A DNA stretch of 64,000 nt, from NCBI GenBank assembly GCA_946894095.1, contig OX335644.1, forward strand, positions 8,165,595 through 8,229,594, written 5' to 3'. A program made the translations under genes and the position numbers. The notes under the pieces are model-generated. The model ran no database searches. It was not told the DNA's origin and was given only the letters and a program-made list of their open reading frames with translations. Of this stretch, positions 47,610 through 57,827 are shown one piece after another. Positions within the stretch are counted from its first letter, which is position 1; the number at the start of each line of letters is the position of its first letter. This DNA comes from Incurvaria masculella (Eukaryota > Arthropoda > Insecta > Lepidoptera > Incurvariidae).

Positions 47610-48040
47610 ATACTGGCGTATGTGATAGTACATACACTGACGGTAGCGCCGCCGGCCAGTCAGTTCGCTCACGAATTCGCTCATTCCTGTAGGGTTACCA
47701 TGGTACATCAATTCACCGGGTGCAGCGGTGGGAGCACAGACGCAACGATACGGCTGTATCGATCGATAACAGTGTTTTAGTATTCGGCAAAGTGAAAATG
47801 CAACTAAACGTCAAATTGAATCACTCAATTGCCTATTCATCCGATGAGTTAATTATCAAGTTCCACCAGTGAGCTCCAACGACACGTGAGAGCTGCTTTA
47901 GACGTCATTTAGTGCAACGAACATTAGTTGTTGCGCGGCCCGAATGGCCGACGCTATCGTCAGTATCTTATTCACGGATGAGCTTCGTTCGCCACTCCCG
48001 TCATTCCGACTCGATGGCCAGGCCTGGCGATTGTGGAAAA
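47610..48040 (+). repeat. GC-rich repeat, family T, with internal insertion
   Basis: ACACTGACGGTAGCGCCGCC and GAGCTCCAACGACACGTGAG match 25650-25980 and, inverted, 9178-9335. About 150 bp at 47700-47860 has no counterpart in the 25.7-kb copy. Confidence 0.5.
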
Positions 48041-48589
48041 GTCTTTGTTGTGGAAAGTTCGCCTTCAAATGTATCATGTAGAATATTTCTTCGTCTTTCT
48101 TTCATCCCTTAATCTTTGCACATGTTCAAAACAACACAACATACCATTTTCGATTCCTGTGGGGATCGGTGTTGGCAACTGATTTACGACTCTGCTCAGT
48201 TCGCATTGCTACGAATGTCGACTGGAATGTCGAATGTGGACTGGGCAATACGAAACAACAGCATGCGAGATGCAGAATGTCGAGAGATTAAGTGGAAACA
48301 TGGGGAAAATTAGGAGACGTAAAACTGTAGGTCGCTCTCCTTCCTTCTAGGTCGTATTGAGCCTAGAGACCAACGGAAAAACTGTTCATGTTTTTCATCG
48401 CATCAAGCCAGCGATATTTTGAAGACGAAAATATGTTGTTGTCACAGCAGTTATCATCGCTCGCACGATTGCGGGTGAAAAAACCCTCTCCTTTGTAAAC
48501 TGGGGTTATCGAAGGACGTAGCCACTAAGGAGACACGCAGAATACTTCTACACAAACGTTTGAGCTAACTGGGGCGTTACCATTTTTTT
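48041..48589. other. No recognised feature
   Basis: Short frames only; 49591-49860 is likewise empty. Confidence 0.4.
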
Positions 48590-48897
48590 TTTGGGTACTA
48601 GGTGCCATGCCAGGACCTTCCTTATATTGCTCGGCTACATTGAACTGGATGGAAAACACGGACAATTTTCATTGCCGGTTCGACCATCGTTCATTCAATG
48701 CAGTATTAGGGTTAATCCTTAAACCACCTAGAAAGTAAGAAAGGGGACCTACAGTTTTACGTGGAATCCGAACCACGGCCAGCCTGAACGGTTGAAGATG
48801 GTCACCCATCCAGAACCTAACCGCGTTCAGAGGAGCTTCCCGAGTTTATAGATTCGCAAGGCGTCGCAAACTGAGCTACCGAGGCTGGCAGGCACCA
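48590..48897 (-). mobile_element. SINE, family S, 5S-rRNA-like head, 3-prime truncated
   Basis: Minus strand: A-box-like GGTAGCTCAGTTTGCGACG, then CTCGGGAAGCTCC and GGTTAGG-TTCTGGATGGGTGACC, the 5S-type C box, then the family S body. The last part before the tail is missing. It independently repeats the head-body junction seen at 45252-45640. Confidence 0.7.
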
Positions 48898-48960
48898 TGG
48901 TAAATAAACTCGCCAGGTGAACTGACTGAATGTCAAACGACGCGACGCGTAATTCGGCCA

Positions 48961-49217
48961 GCCTCCGCTGTCCGTCCGACCGTCCGTCCGTCCGTCCGTC
49001 CGTCCGTCTGTCACAGGACTGTATCTCATGAACCGTAAGAGGTAGGCAGCTGAAAATTTCACAGAGTGTGTATTTATTTTGCCGCTATAACAACAAAATA
49101 AAAAAAATATAAAAGTCCTTGACTCCACCCAAAAAACCTGTTTTTTTTGTGTTAAATCTTGTACGATGGTACGGAACCCTTCGTGTGCAAGTCCGACTCG
49201 CACTTGGCCGGTTTTTT
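48961..49217 (-). mobile_element. GACG-microsatellite interspersed repeat, copy 7
   Basis: Minus-strand copy; head palindrome and AGCTGCCTACC block are kept, but the terminal GGTTCCGT hairpin is missing beyond GCGGAGGCTGGCC. Confidence 0.78.
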
Positions 49218-49590
49218 TACTAGGTTTTTGAAATTTTGGATTCTAAAATATATTGTCAAAACATCCTCTGTATGTTTTAATTTTTTTATTTGCTTTTCAG
49301 ATTGAAAAATATTGGCTAATGAACATATTAGAAAAAAAGTGGTCCTTATTTCTGTCGTTTTAGATTTTGTGCTGGAAAATACAGATATTTACCTAAAAAT
49401 AAAAACATACCGACAAATAATCAAGCTTTTTGATTTAAATCTGATAACTTTTAGAGGTAGGAAACCGTTACGGCCTGGGAGATGATTTCGCTAGTTTAAT
49501 TCGTAGTATGCGTGCAAAATTTTGCCCTGGCCAATGGGCAAAGAAATCGTTTCTCCAAATCTCTGTTCACGACAGTCTTAATATACTATG
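49218..49590 (+). repeat. Interspersed repeat, family V (copy 3)
   Basis: Diverged copy of 13110-13475, abutting a GACG-type repeat on its left. GAGATGATTTCGCTAGT and GGCCAATGGGCAAA align with GAAGATGATTTCGCTCGT and GTCCAATGGACAAA. Confidence 0.55.
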
Positions 49591-49860
49591 GTAACCGCCC
49601 TGGTCCGCCGCGCACGTTTGTCCGTACTGTGACCGACCACTGGTTATGTATGTTTGAATCACATCAGTTCACTGACGTTGTTGATGTTCGCGTCAGTTTA
49701 TTTAATTAGCGTAGGGACAATCGTAACCATAATTGCACGCAGCAAATAGGTACATATATGCAGCAAATACAGTCGCTAAATGACGTGCTAATTGCTAGTG
49801 TACGAATTTAGCGAGTCGGTGACGAAATGTGATGTGATATTTCGGGACTTGCAGGTTTAT

Positions 49861-50227
49861 TAACCGACTTCAAAAAAAGGAGGAGGTTATCAATTCGTCT
49901 GTATGTTTTTTTTTTTGCTTTTTTTATGTTTGTTACCTCATAACTTTTGCCTGGGTGAACCGATTTTGATGATTATTTTTTTAAATGATAGCTAGTGCTT
50001 CCCAAGTGGTCCCATTTTAATTTGGTTAAGTTCTGACAATGATATCCATGAGAAAATCATAAAAGTCTTAAATTTGTATCAAGATGTGCGCGACAAATGG
50101 ACGAATAACTCAATATAACGCCAACCGATTTCGGTGATTCTTTTTTTATTGGAAAGGACGTGTACAAATTAGTAAGTGTACTTCAGATTCACTAAAAATA
50201 AACAAATAAAAAAAAATAACAAAAAAA
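49861..50227 (+). repeat. Interspersed AT-rich repeat
   Basis: Starts AACCGACTTCAAAAAAAGGA and continues with TCAATTCGTCTGTATG and AACTTTTGCCTGGGTGAACC, blocks I associate with a very common insect repeat. The opening motif recurs inverted at about 9625-9650 and starts the foldback at 50231. Confidence 0.5.
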
Positions 50228-50230
50228 ATG

Positions 50231-50506
50231 ACCGACTTCAAAGAAAAAGCACTAAAAAGTAAAAAATCATTTCCATTTTTGTAGTTACGATTTCTGTTAT
50301 TTTTTGAGTGGGTGTCAGCCAAGGTTAGGTTAGGTTAGGTTAGGTTAGGTTAGGTTAGGTTAGGTTAGGTTATGTTAGGTTAGGTTAGGTTCTCTTTATT
50401 GGCGCAGCGCGTGCCCGGCTGACGCCGACTCAAAAATTAACAGAAATCGTAACTACAAAAATGGAAATTATTTTTTACTTTTTAGTGCTTTTTCTTTGAA
50501 GTCGGT
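50231..50506. mobile_element. Foldback with 90-bp arms around TTAGG repeats
   Basis: Arms 50231-50320 and 50417-50506 are near-perfect inverted copies, both starting ACCGACTTCAAAGAAAAAGC on their own strand. Only a few mismatches are seen. The 96-bp loop holds the TTAGG array and TTGGCGCAGCGCGTGCCC. Confidence 0.88.
50322..50391 (+). repeat. Interstitial (TTAGG)n, about 14 units
   Basis: Seventy bases of GGTTA periodicity, one unit changed to GTTAT. TTAGG is the insect telomere unit. It lies inside the loop of a foldback, not at a chromosome end. Confidence 0.9.
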
Positions 50507-50559
50507 TATATTTTTTGTTAAGTTGTCGGATTTTAATCAAAAGTTCGTTATCACTAGAC

Positions 50560-50660
50560 AAAGCTTTATTCTGTGTCCGTATGTTTTTATTTGTAAGTAA
50601 ATATCTGTATTTTCCAGCAAAAAAATCTAAAATGACAGTAAAATAAGGTCAACTTTTTTC
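50560..50660 (-). repeat. Interspersed repeat, family V fragment
   Basis: Reverse complement matches 49335-49410, including GCTGGAAAATACAGATATTT, and lies about 1 kb from copy 3 in inverted orientation. Confidence 0.5.
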
Positions 50661-50673
50661 CAGTTTAAGGTAT

Positions 50674-51229
50674 TAGACTAGGAGGTCGCGACAAAAATGG
50701 TAACGATAACGTAAACGGCTGAAACTGGGTCCACGGGATAAAGACCAACCGTCTGATGCTAAATGTGTCAGTCTGCCTGATCCAAGTGGTTGCGTTACGT
50801 AGATAAGGCGCATGATAAAGTAGTTATGGTGACAAAAAAAATATATGATAAGTTAAATGGATGCAAATGACGAAACATGAAAGTATCAGTACATACTTGC
50901 TTAGAAATGCAAAAACTGGACAAATCTTTGGTTTAATTTCGTAGTTATAAGCGATTTAGTTGACAGATATAACTTTAGGTATATTTAAGTATTTAATTGA
51001 AAAACCTACTATTTATAGTTGTATAATTAATAGGTATCAATGTTTTCAGACAAACAGTATATTCATCAGCATGTATATACCAGCATCTATTTTATATAGC
51101 CAATCTAGCTAACGCAACCACTTGGCACGGGCAGACCAACATATTTAGCATCAGAGGGTTGGTCTCTAACATGTGAACCCAGATTCAGCCATTTACCTTA
51201 TCGTGACCAAAAATGTCGTGACCTCCCGG
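50674..51229. mobile_element. MITE, family P, with inverted ends over 100 bp
   Basis: Left end GGAGGTCGCGACAAAAATGG continues through GACCAACCGTCTGATGCTAA and CCAAGTGGTTGCGTTA; the right end is its inverted counterpart, closing at ATGTCGTGACCTCC. The interior is AT-rich and non-coding. Confidence 0.82.
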
Positions 51230-51699
51230 AATATATATTTACATTCTTTATGCAATGGTAAATTAGCGAAATGGACAATCGAAGCGATAAAGCCAATATG
51301 GAATCATGCTATTGAAAACAATTAAGAATTGTTACAATGGAATAAATATGATTTGGAAACAATCCTCGTTTCGCGAGTTCAATGAGATCGAAGTGATTTC
51401 GATTCGGGAATCAAGCGGCCCGTGAATTGGCATTGGATGATCAATGTGGTACATGAGGTGTCCACGAGAGCCGACGGTGACGGCCAGCCCTGGCCCCGGC
51501 GATCCTGCCGTCGATCTCCCAATTAACTCCACACACTTCTTAATAGGAACCGAACGCGGGACACAAATCAAATCATTTAGTTGTGCAATGAGATCACTTT
51601 CGAGCCGCATGACATGATCATGCCTCCAAACCCAGCTCCAAACAGAGAGCGGCTCGGAGCTCAGGCGCGCGGGGACCTACCTTCAATGCCAGAGGTCAT
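51230..51699. other. Balanced-GC segment with a 92-codon minus frame
   Basis: The minus frame 51332-51610 starts MRLESDLIAQLNDL and has no recognised domain. A donor-like AAGGTAGGTC lies upstream of it near 51680. Unresolved. Confidence 0.2.
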
Positions 51700-51835
51700 G
51701 GGTCCGATGGATGGCTAATTCCAAACTGACCTTCTAATATTATCCTAACACACCACATGGGAACTAGGTGCCATGCGGCAGTTAAAAATGATCCGTGTTT
51801 TCCATCCAGTTCAATGTAACCGTAGTCATAAAAGA
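51700..51835. mobile_element. Rearranged SINE fragment, family S
   Basis: Left part (GGATGGCTAATTCC to GGGAACTAGGTGCCATG) is in minus orientation; right part (CAGTTAAAAATGATCCGTGT to TTCAATGTAACCGTAGTC) is in plus orientation. The two halves are inverted relative to the family. Confidence 0.6.
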
Positions 51836-51845
51836 GAATCACTAA

Positions 51846-51980
51846 TGCCCGTTTCCACCACCTCCAGCTACGAAAAATACCAAAGTTATCTTTCGAATAC
51901 ACCATGTAAATATGCCATGTAACCATATTTTACATGTTAATTACAGGATTTCAGGTAACTGGAGGTGGTGAAAACAGGTG
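51846..51980. mobile_element. Small MITE, about 25-bp inverted ends
   Basis: CCGTTTCCACCACCTCCAG and the complement of CTGGAGGTGGTGAAAACAGG face each other over 135 bp. No member was found elsewhere in the window. Confidence 0.65.
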
Positions 51981-52272
51981 TGAATAAGGTAATGAAAAAA
52001 GGCACAAGCACTAGATTTAAATCTAGGGGAAACCATTATAATAAATGTACGTACTTATACATCAATGAATTGCACCAATAATGGTATTTTCTATATTAAG
52101 TATGACGGTTTCGCGGCCTTGTCTTACGAAACAAGAATCAAAGCCAAACAGACATAACATATTATGTAAGTGTAATGAGGGTACGAATCAAAATTTTAAT
52201 GCTGTTTAATAACACATCTAATTTTAGTATCATCTGACGTTGCAGAGACGGCCGTGTAGGAAGGCCAGTATA

Positions 52273-52580
52273 TAGACTAGGAGGTCGCGACAAAAATGGT
52301 AACGATAACGTACATGGATGAATCTGGGTTCACAGGATAAAGAACAGATACAACAGATAGAACAGATACAACAGGATAAATAGGTATCAATATCTCTATA
52401 AAATCTGTATATTCATCAGCAGGTAAATACCAACATCTATTTTATATAGCCAATCTAGATAACGCAACCACTTGGCGCAGGCAGACCGACATATTTAGCA
52501 TCAGAGGGTTGGTCTCTAACATGTGAACCCGGATTCAGTCATTTACCTTATCGTGACCAAAAATGTCGTGACCTCCCGGG
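52273..52580. mobile_element. MITE, family P, internally deleted
   Basis: Both tips are present (GGAGGTCGCGACAAAAATGG and GTCGTGACCTCC), but the left arm ends after about 60 bp and the centre is largely lost. ACAGATA repeats mark the deletion area. Confidence 0.8.
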
Positions 52581-53338
52581 CAACTTCCGTGGAATACTGA
52601 ATCAAGCAGTAGGTAGCTAAACCGGCTCGAGAAATACAAAACAGTATTCAGTTGACATCACCCATTAAATTTGGCATTCGAAATGCAGTTTGGACAGAGT
52701 TGACAATAAAATGGCAATCGACAGACTTCGTTGCGATAAATGTTCGCACAGGAATTACTTACCGTGGTTAAAAGGATAATAATGAGGTGATCGAGTCCCA
52801 TACAATGTCTGGTGCCTGTGTCCTCATTCAAATTAAGAAATATTTTTTTCTGAATTTTGCACATTAAATAAATCAACTGAGAGATACGTCTGTTAGTTTT
52901 GATTTTAGGAAATTCTTTAGATTAGTACATCGCGATTAAAAATAAAAAATAAAATACCTACTAAAGGCCTCAAAATACGTTATTCTTAATCAAAATTGGG
53001 GTCCGAAAATCGAAAAAAAGCATTAAAAAAATCTCACAAATTTGAATTTTTGACGAAATTTTGCATTACAAACACGAATACTGCGTCCTTTTCGCACAAA
53101 TGAAATCATTTAAAACTAGACGTGTCCACTTTCACCACTCTCTAAATGGTATAAATGTGACGACAGCATCCAAATCCCAACAAATGCAATGTCGGCCATT
53201 AGCATCAACAGACAAAGTGTATACATACACAAAGAACAGCGACGACCAGCGACAACATGCAGTTGCGCCAACATTTTTCCAAAATGGTATTGCCATGGAC
53301 TAATTGATTTTTCCGTGGTCTACAAAAAAAATTACCAA
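52581..53338. other. No recognised feature
   Basis: AT-rich. 53395-54074 is similar, apart from CCTAACCTAACC low-complexity pieces. Confidence 0.4.
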
Positions 53339-53394
53339 AGGTTAATTTATAGAAGACACGTCGCTTCCGCTCCGTGTCTTCCATAAATTAACCT
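53339..53394. repeat. Hairpin, 22-bp arms, one mismatch
   Basis: AGGTTAATTTATAGAAGACA pairs with TGTCTTCCATAAATTAACCT across a 12-base loop. Confidence 0.9.
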
Positions 53395-54074
53395 TAACCT
53401 AACTGGTCCATGTCGGGATGGCTCATGTCGGTTGCAAACACTCAGGACGTCCTGTGCGAGCTTTCGTCTCCGTGCTTCTTAAAAACATTCTAAACACGCA
53501 CACCATCATTTTACCCTTAATTATGGGTAACGACGTGTTGGCAACATACGAGCAATTCTAATGCCAACTGATATAACTTAAAAATGGAAAGACAAGGTAT
53601 GTTCGCGTCTCAATACGGAACTAAATGTATCGATGGAGCACAAAGAAAATAATTTTAAAAATTGTTTTTCAAGGAAAATAGATATCTCCGGACCCAAATT
53701 TTTACATCAAAATGTTTATAAAAAACTACTCTACCATCCCTGATACCCAGATAGTTGGTAGAAAGGATGTACTAATCTAAAGAGCAGCCTGATTTTATTT
53801 TTTAACTTATATTGTTCAAAATGTTTAACATCATTATCTTGTTAACAACTTATTTTGGACACGATTTTTTTAAATACTTTAAGCATAGCTTTTAGTGATA
53901 TATGCATCATGTATGAAGTTGACCGATTGTACCACAGTACTTCCATCAAATTTAATTCTGAGTTCTTAATTTTTAGTAGCTCTAGGCTTCCATACAATGC
54001 TTCAGAGCATAAAAAATACTTCTATTGGCTAAAATAATTCCTCACCTAACCTAACCTATTGGGAATTTTGTACA

Positions 54075-54260
54075 GCTCTTGGTGTAGGGGCTAGAGGACT
54101 TGCCTTTCCACGCGAGAGGTTATGGGTTCAAATCCTCGCCCCGGTCATGCACCACTTTATTTATATTTCTGAGTTCAATTCAAACTGTATTTCGTATAAA
54201 TGCGAGCTGCTTCATGGTTCGGATGCCCTGTAAAACTGCAGGTCTCCTTCCGCCCTGGGT
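54075..54260 (+). mobile_element. SINE 5-prime part, tRNA-derived head
   Basis: GGTGTAGGGGCTAGAGGACT (A-box region) and ATGGGTTCAAATCCTCGCCC (B box) are followed by GCGAGCTGCTTCATGGTTCG and GTAAAACTGCAGGTCTCCTT, the body of family S. The 3-prime half is replaced by LINE-like sequence. Confidence 0.7.
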
Positions 54261-54640
54261 TGATTTTTCGGACCTCACAAAAGAGACGCCCGACGACACG
54301 CCCAAGGGCTTTCGGACTTTCACAGGGACTGTGAAAACCATGCCGGCCGGCCAGGTGCCTCTCCGCACCATGTTTGGAGGAAACTAGTGTGTACTTTGAG
54401 GGAAAAACCTTCGGCAGGGAGTCGATTCCATAGTTTACCGATCCGAAAATATCTAGAGGATCGGTGGGTTCTTATTTTGCGAATGTCGAAAGTGAATGGG
54501 TGCATTACCTTCCTGTTCCGCATTGTGCGATGGTAAAAGGGGACGGAGGGACAGCGTTATGCGCTCCAAAGAGCTATGGTAAAGGCGATAGAATATAGCG
54601 AGAGACCCTGCGTCCCTTCGTTTAAGGGTCTCTAAATTCA
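54261..54640 (-). pseudogene. LINE reverse-transcriptase tail remnant
   Basis: A minus frame contains SRYFRIGKLWNRLPAEGF followed by a phenylalanine-containing stretch, matching the R-x-x-x-LWN-x-LP C-terminal motif of jockey/CR1-type LINE polymerases. Upstream (toward 54620) minus-strand sequence looks like the preceding thumb region, but frames are broken. Confidence 0.5.
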
Positions 54641-54645
54641 GGGAT

Positions 54646-54674
54646 ACTATGGTTGTAATTTCCTCACCTCCATG
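54646..54674. mobile_element. Micro-palindrome, third copy (inverted, degraded)
   Basis: TGTAATTTCCTCACCTCCATG is the complement of the start of the 35621 copy; the other arm is degraded to CTATGGT. No clear flanking duplication. It sits inside SINE body sequence. Confidence 0.5.
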
Positions 54675-54815
54675 GGTTGAAAAGGCAATTAAAAATTGTC
54701 CGTGTGGAAATTGTCCAGTATACTATGATCCAGTTCAGTGTAGCCGTTCCTGGCATGACACCTAATTCCTTCGGGACTGTGGCTACTGGGCTAATATCAT
54801 AATCACGGTAAATAT
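54675..54815 (+). mobile_element. SINE 3-prime half, family S
   Basis: GGCAATTAAAAATTGTCCGT, CCAGTTCAGTGTAGCCGTTC and CCTAATTCCTTCGGGACTGT match family S in plus orientation. A micro-palindrome immediately precedes it. Confidence 0.6.
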
Positions 54816-56744
54816 GTGATATTTGTCCATGACATATAAATATATATATGGCGCTAACTGAACAGATGATTTGTGTCAATGTCAGCGGATTATAGCAGTA
54901 TTTTTTTTTGATATTTGGGATTCTAAGCCGGGAAAAATACACTATATTTAGTGCAATTCTGCCGTGTATCGACCGACCGGAGATTGTGCACGCCAAATTG
55001 ATCTTTTGACATCTACCTTTGGTTAAATTTGATTTAAATTTTGTTATTTCCCTATATGTTATGCACTCCAGCCTTAGACTTACTCCCCTCCCCCTTAGTG
55101 ACGCAGTTTAATTAAGACAAATGAGATTCGCTATCTGCCGAGTGATACAACAAATCCTGGCAATAAACCGCCGAGTGCCTATGTGATTTAGCTGACAAGC
55201 CTTATCACTCGGAATTGTGACAATACGTTTCGCTATCTGGTTCGTGTTTGCAAGAATTTAAGGCCGCCGCCATTAATAATGCAACACTCACTTTGACACG
55301 ATCTCGGCAACAGAAGAGATGGGCTATTTTCAGCGATTGGGCTATGATTTTGAACTTGGTTCGCGGATCAATGTTATCGATAACGTGATATATTTATTTT
55401 TGGCATCCACTTAGCGACTGCCTGACGAAAAAGATCTAGTTGGTAGACGAGCAGGCGAGGAAGGTTTTTCATAAACATCCCATTAGCTATTTCTTTAGTT
55501 GACAATTGTGATAAAATTTACACACTTTGCTTTGATTGCGGAAAAAACCCAATCTATCTCGTATCAAAGGTGGTAGATGGATCTAGATATTTTAGCTATA
55601 TTTATCTTATATTCTAACCACTGAAGAGAAAAAAGGAGAAGTGGCATGCGGTTAATATCGCGTCTCCGCTATATGGTCTAAATGACCATATAATTGTATG
55701 GGAATCCACCAACGGTATGCCACACAGTCAAACATCGCCACCGCGCGCAAACGTGCTCTAAAAAAGCGTTCGTCAAGTCAGTTCCCACCCACACAAAGCC
55801 TCCAACTACTATGTTTTCATGTGGTATGTAGGTTCAAGTTGGGTTGGTAGTTTTTGAAAATTAGAAACAGCGGGTCCCATAGTAGGCGCTCTCAATGCCA
55901 TCTCTCCTTCCTTTTTATTATCTATGATTATAACTTACCTGTCTGATACGCCTTTAGACATTCTAGAAATTCAATCGATAATTTGCAAATCAAAACAAAT
56001 CTAATTCTTATTCACAGAGGCGAGCCATTGTTCCAACTGAGTCGAGTCCTTCCATTGTCCTTTCACTCTCGTTTATCATCGACTTCACATTAGCAAGTAG
56101 AAAGTGGAGAACATACAAGCGTGCTACATTTTTAATGTACGGAAACTGTCACTTAGCTCGTGACACGTTTACCTCCGAAGCCTTAGATTACCTGCATTGA
56201 ATCGTGAAGACTGGAGTTTGTTTTTTTTCTATGTAAAAGAAAGTATCTAACTCGTAATAGCTAGGTAGGTAGGACAGATTTTAATATTTAAGACTAGTTA
56301 TTTTGAATTGCGTTATGACTGGTGGTTTACACAGCAAATGTGAATGAAACTTTTTTGAAATGTGTTTGAATGAAGCGATTGGATACTAATAAATAAATAA
56401 AATGCTTAGAAAACAATTAAAAACAAAACTAAAATGACATTATAGAAGTGCCGAAACATGACCTATTTATAAAAGTGAGTTGATTTTCGCAGCGAACTCG
56501 AATTAACTTCTGCATGAATGGGCCTCTTGGTAACTTTATTTTCAGTACGCTGGGATCTAGTTATTTTGGAACATTCAAACGTATCGAAAACTGCACCGAA
56601 CTTTAACACTAATAAAGGAGTGGGTGGGGTGCACCACGGAATGGGTACATCAATAAGTTAGACAGTAGATGACTGAGTTAGAGCCTACTTTTTAAAATTG
56701 AAAGAAATAGAAAAATACCACCGTGCTCCGCCGTTATAAAAATA
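54816..56744. other. No recognised gene
   Basis: AT-rich; a small TATATGGTC/GACCATATA palindrome at about 55671. No repeat partner found in the window. Confidence 0.4.
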
Positions 56745-56974
56745 ACCCGGCCAAGTGCGAGTCGGACTCGCACACGAATGGTTCCGTACCATCCTACATG
56801 ATTTAACATCAAAAAATCACTTTTGCGGCAAAATAATTTCAGCTGCCTACGGTTCATGAGATACAACCCTGTGACAGACGGACGGATGGACAGCGGAGGC
56901 TTAGTAATAGAGTTCCGTTGGCATCCTTTGGGTAGAGTTCCGTTGGCATCTTTTACGTATGAAACCCTAAAAAG
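56745..56974 (+). mobile_element. GACG-microsatellite interspersed repeat, copy 8
   Basis: Intact head palindrome; the middle is shortened. GGTAGAGTTCCGTTGGCATC is a short tandem duplication of the terminal block, and the last arm is degraded (TATGAAACCCTA). Confidence 0.78.
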
Positions 56975-57753
56975 TAAATATTTTCAACGACTAGGTAGAA
57001 TAAAAACCGCGGATGAGTCGATCTGTCACTATGCTATTTTGTATACTTTAAATTCTCTTGCATGTTTTTTTAAACAATTTATCTCTGACAGAAATATAAC
57101 AAAAAAATCCAAAAGTAAAAAAATCATTAAAAATAATTTGGGACATTTTGCTTATTACCTATTATGTGTTGTGATTAGTGCTATGATATATATTTAGTGT
57201 ATTGATATTCGATGAACCCCTTTAGGTTTCTTAGAATGATTTTTTAGCCGATTATAGGTGTAACAAAGCAAACTAGTGTGCGTTGGCGAAATTTTTATGT
57301 GTGCTGATCAGAATAAGCATGAACTTATTAAAAAAAACATATCCGTTATCCAGAGCTATATACATTTTACAATTTATTTTCAAATAAAATGCACCTGAAG
57401 CGTTGCCAAGAGATTTCGAAGAAGAACGTTGATTTATATGCTTCTTTTCAACAACACTTGTGTTTGTTAGTTCTGGTCCAAGGATTATTCTGTATTTTTA
57501 AGATAAAACAATATATTACTTTCATCAGTAGGTACAATTTTGAAGGGAAGGTACTGAGTGTTGTGAACCTATATATTAAATTTCGGACCGATCGAACCAT
57601 CGAACAGTTTGAATAGAGAATCACGTTTCCCGCGAAAACCGAAAAAAGACTACACGTAAGTAACCATGGTAATGATAACGGAGAAAATCACGGGTAATCA
57701 TTAACGCTATATTTTTTACAATTGGATTCTTGCGCTAAGAATATTTATATATT
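56975..57753. other. No recognised feature
   Basis: AT-rich sequence leading to the mariner left end. Confidence 0.4.
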
Positions 57754-57779
57754 GGTTGGGGAAAAAGTTTCTTCGCATT
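57754..57779. repeat. mariner left inverted repeat
   Basis: A 26-bp terminal repeat beginning GGTTGGGGAAAAAG, downstream of the transposase stop codon. It pairs with 59007-59032. Confidence 0.88.
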
Positions 57780-57827
57780 TTTTAAGAAAATTCAAAACAT
57801 TTTTTAATATGGTTTATTTACATTTAA

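Noticed and set aside
48817..49203. 128-codon minus frame
   Set aside because: It spans a SINE head and a GACG repeat, so it is a chance frame over two mobile elements.
50322..50391. True chromosome end
   Set aside because: The TTAGG block is only 70 bp long, lies between inverted arms and is followed by over 13 kb of ordinary sequence.
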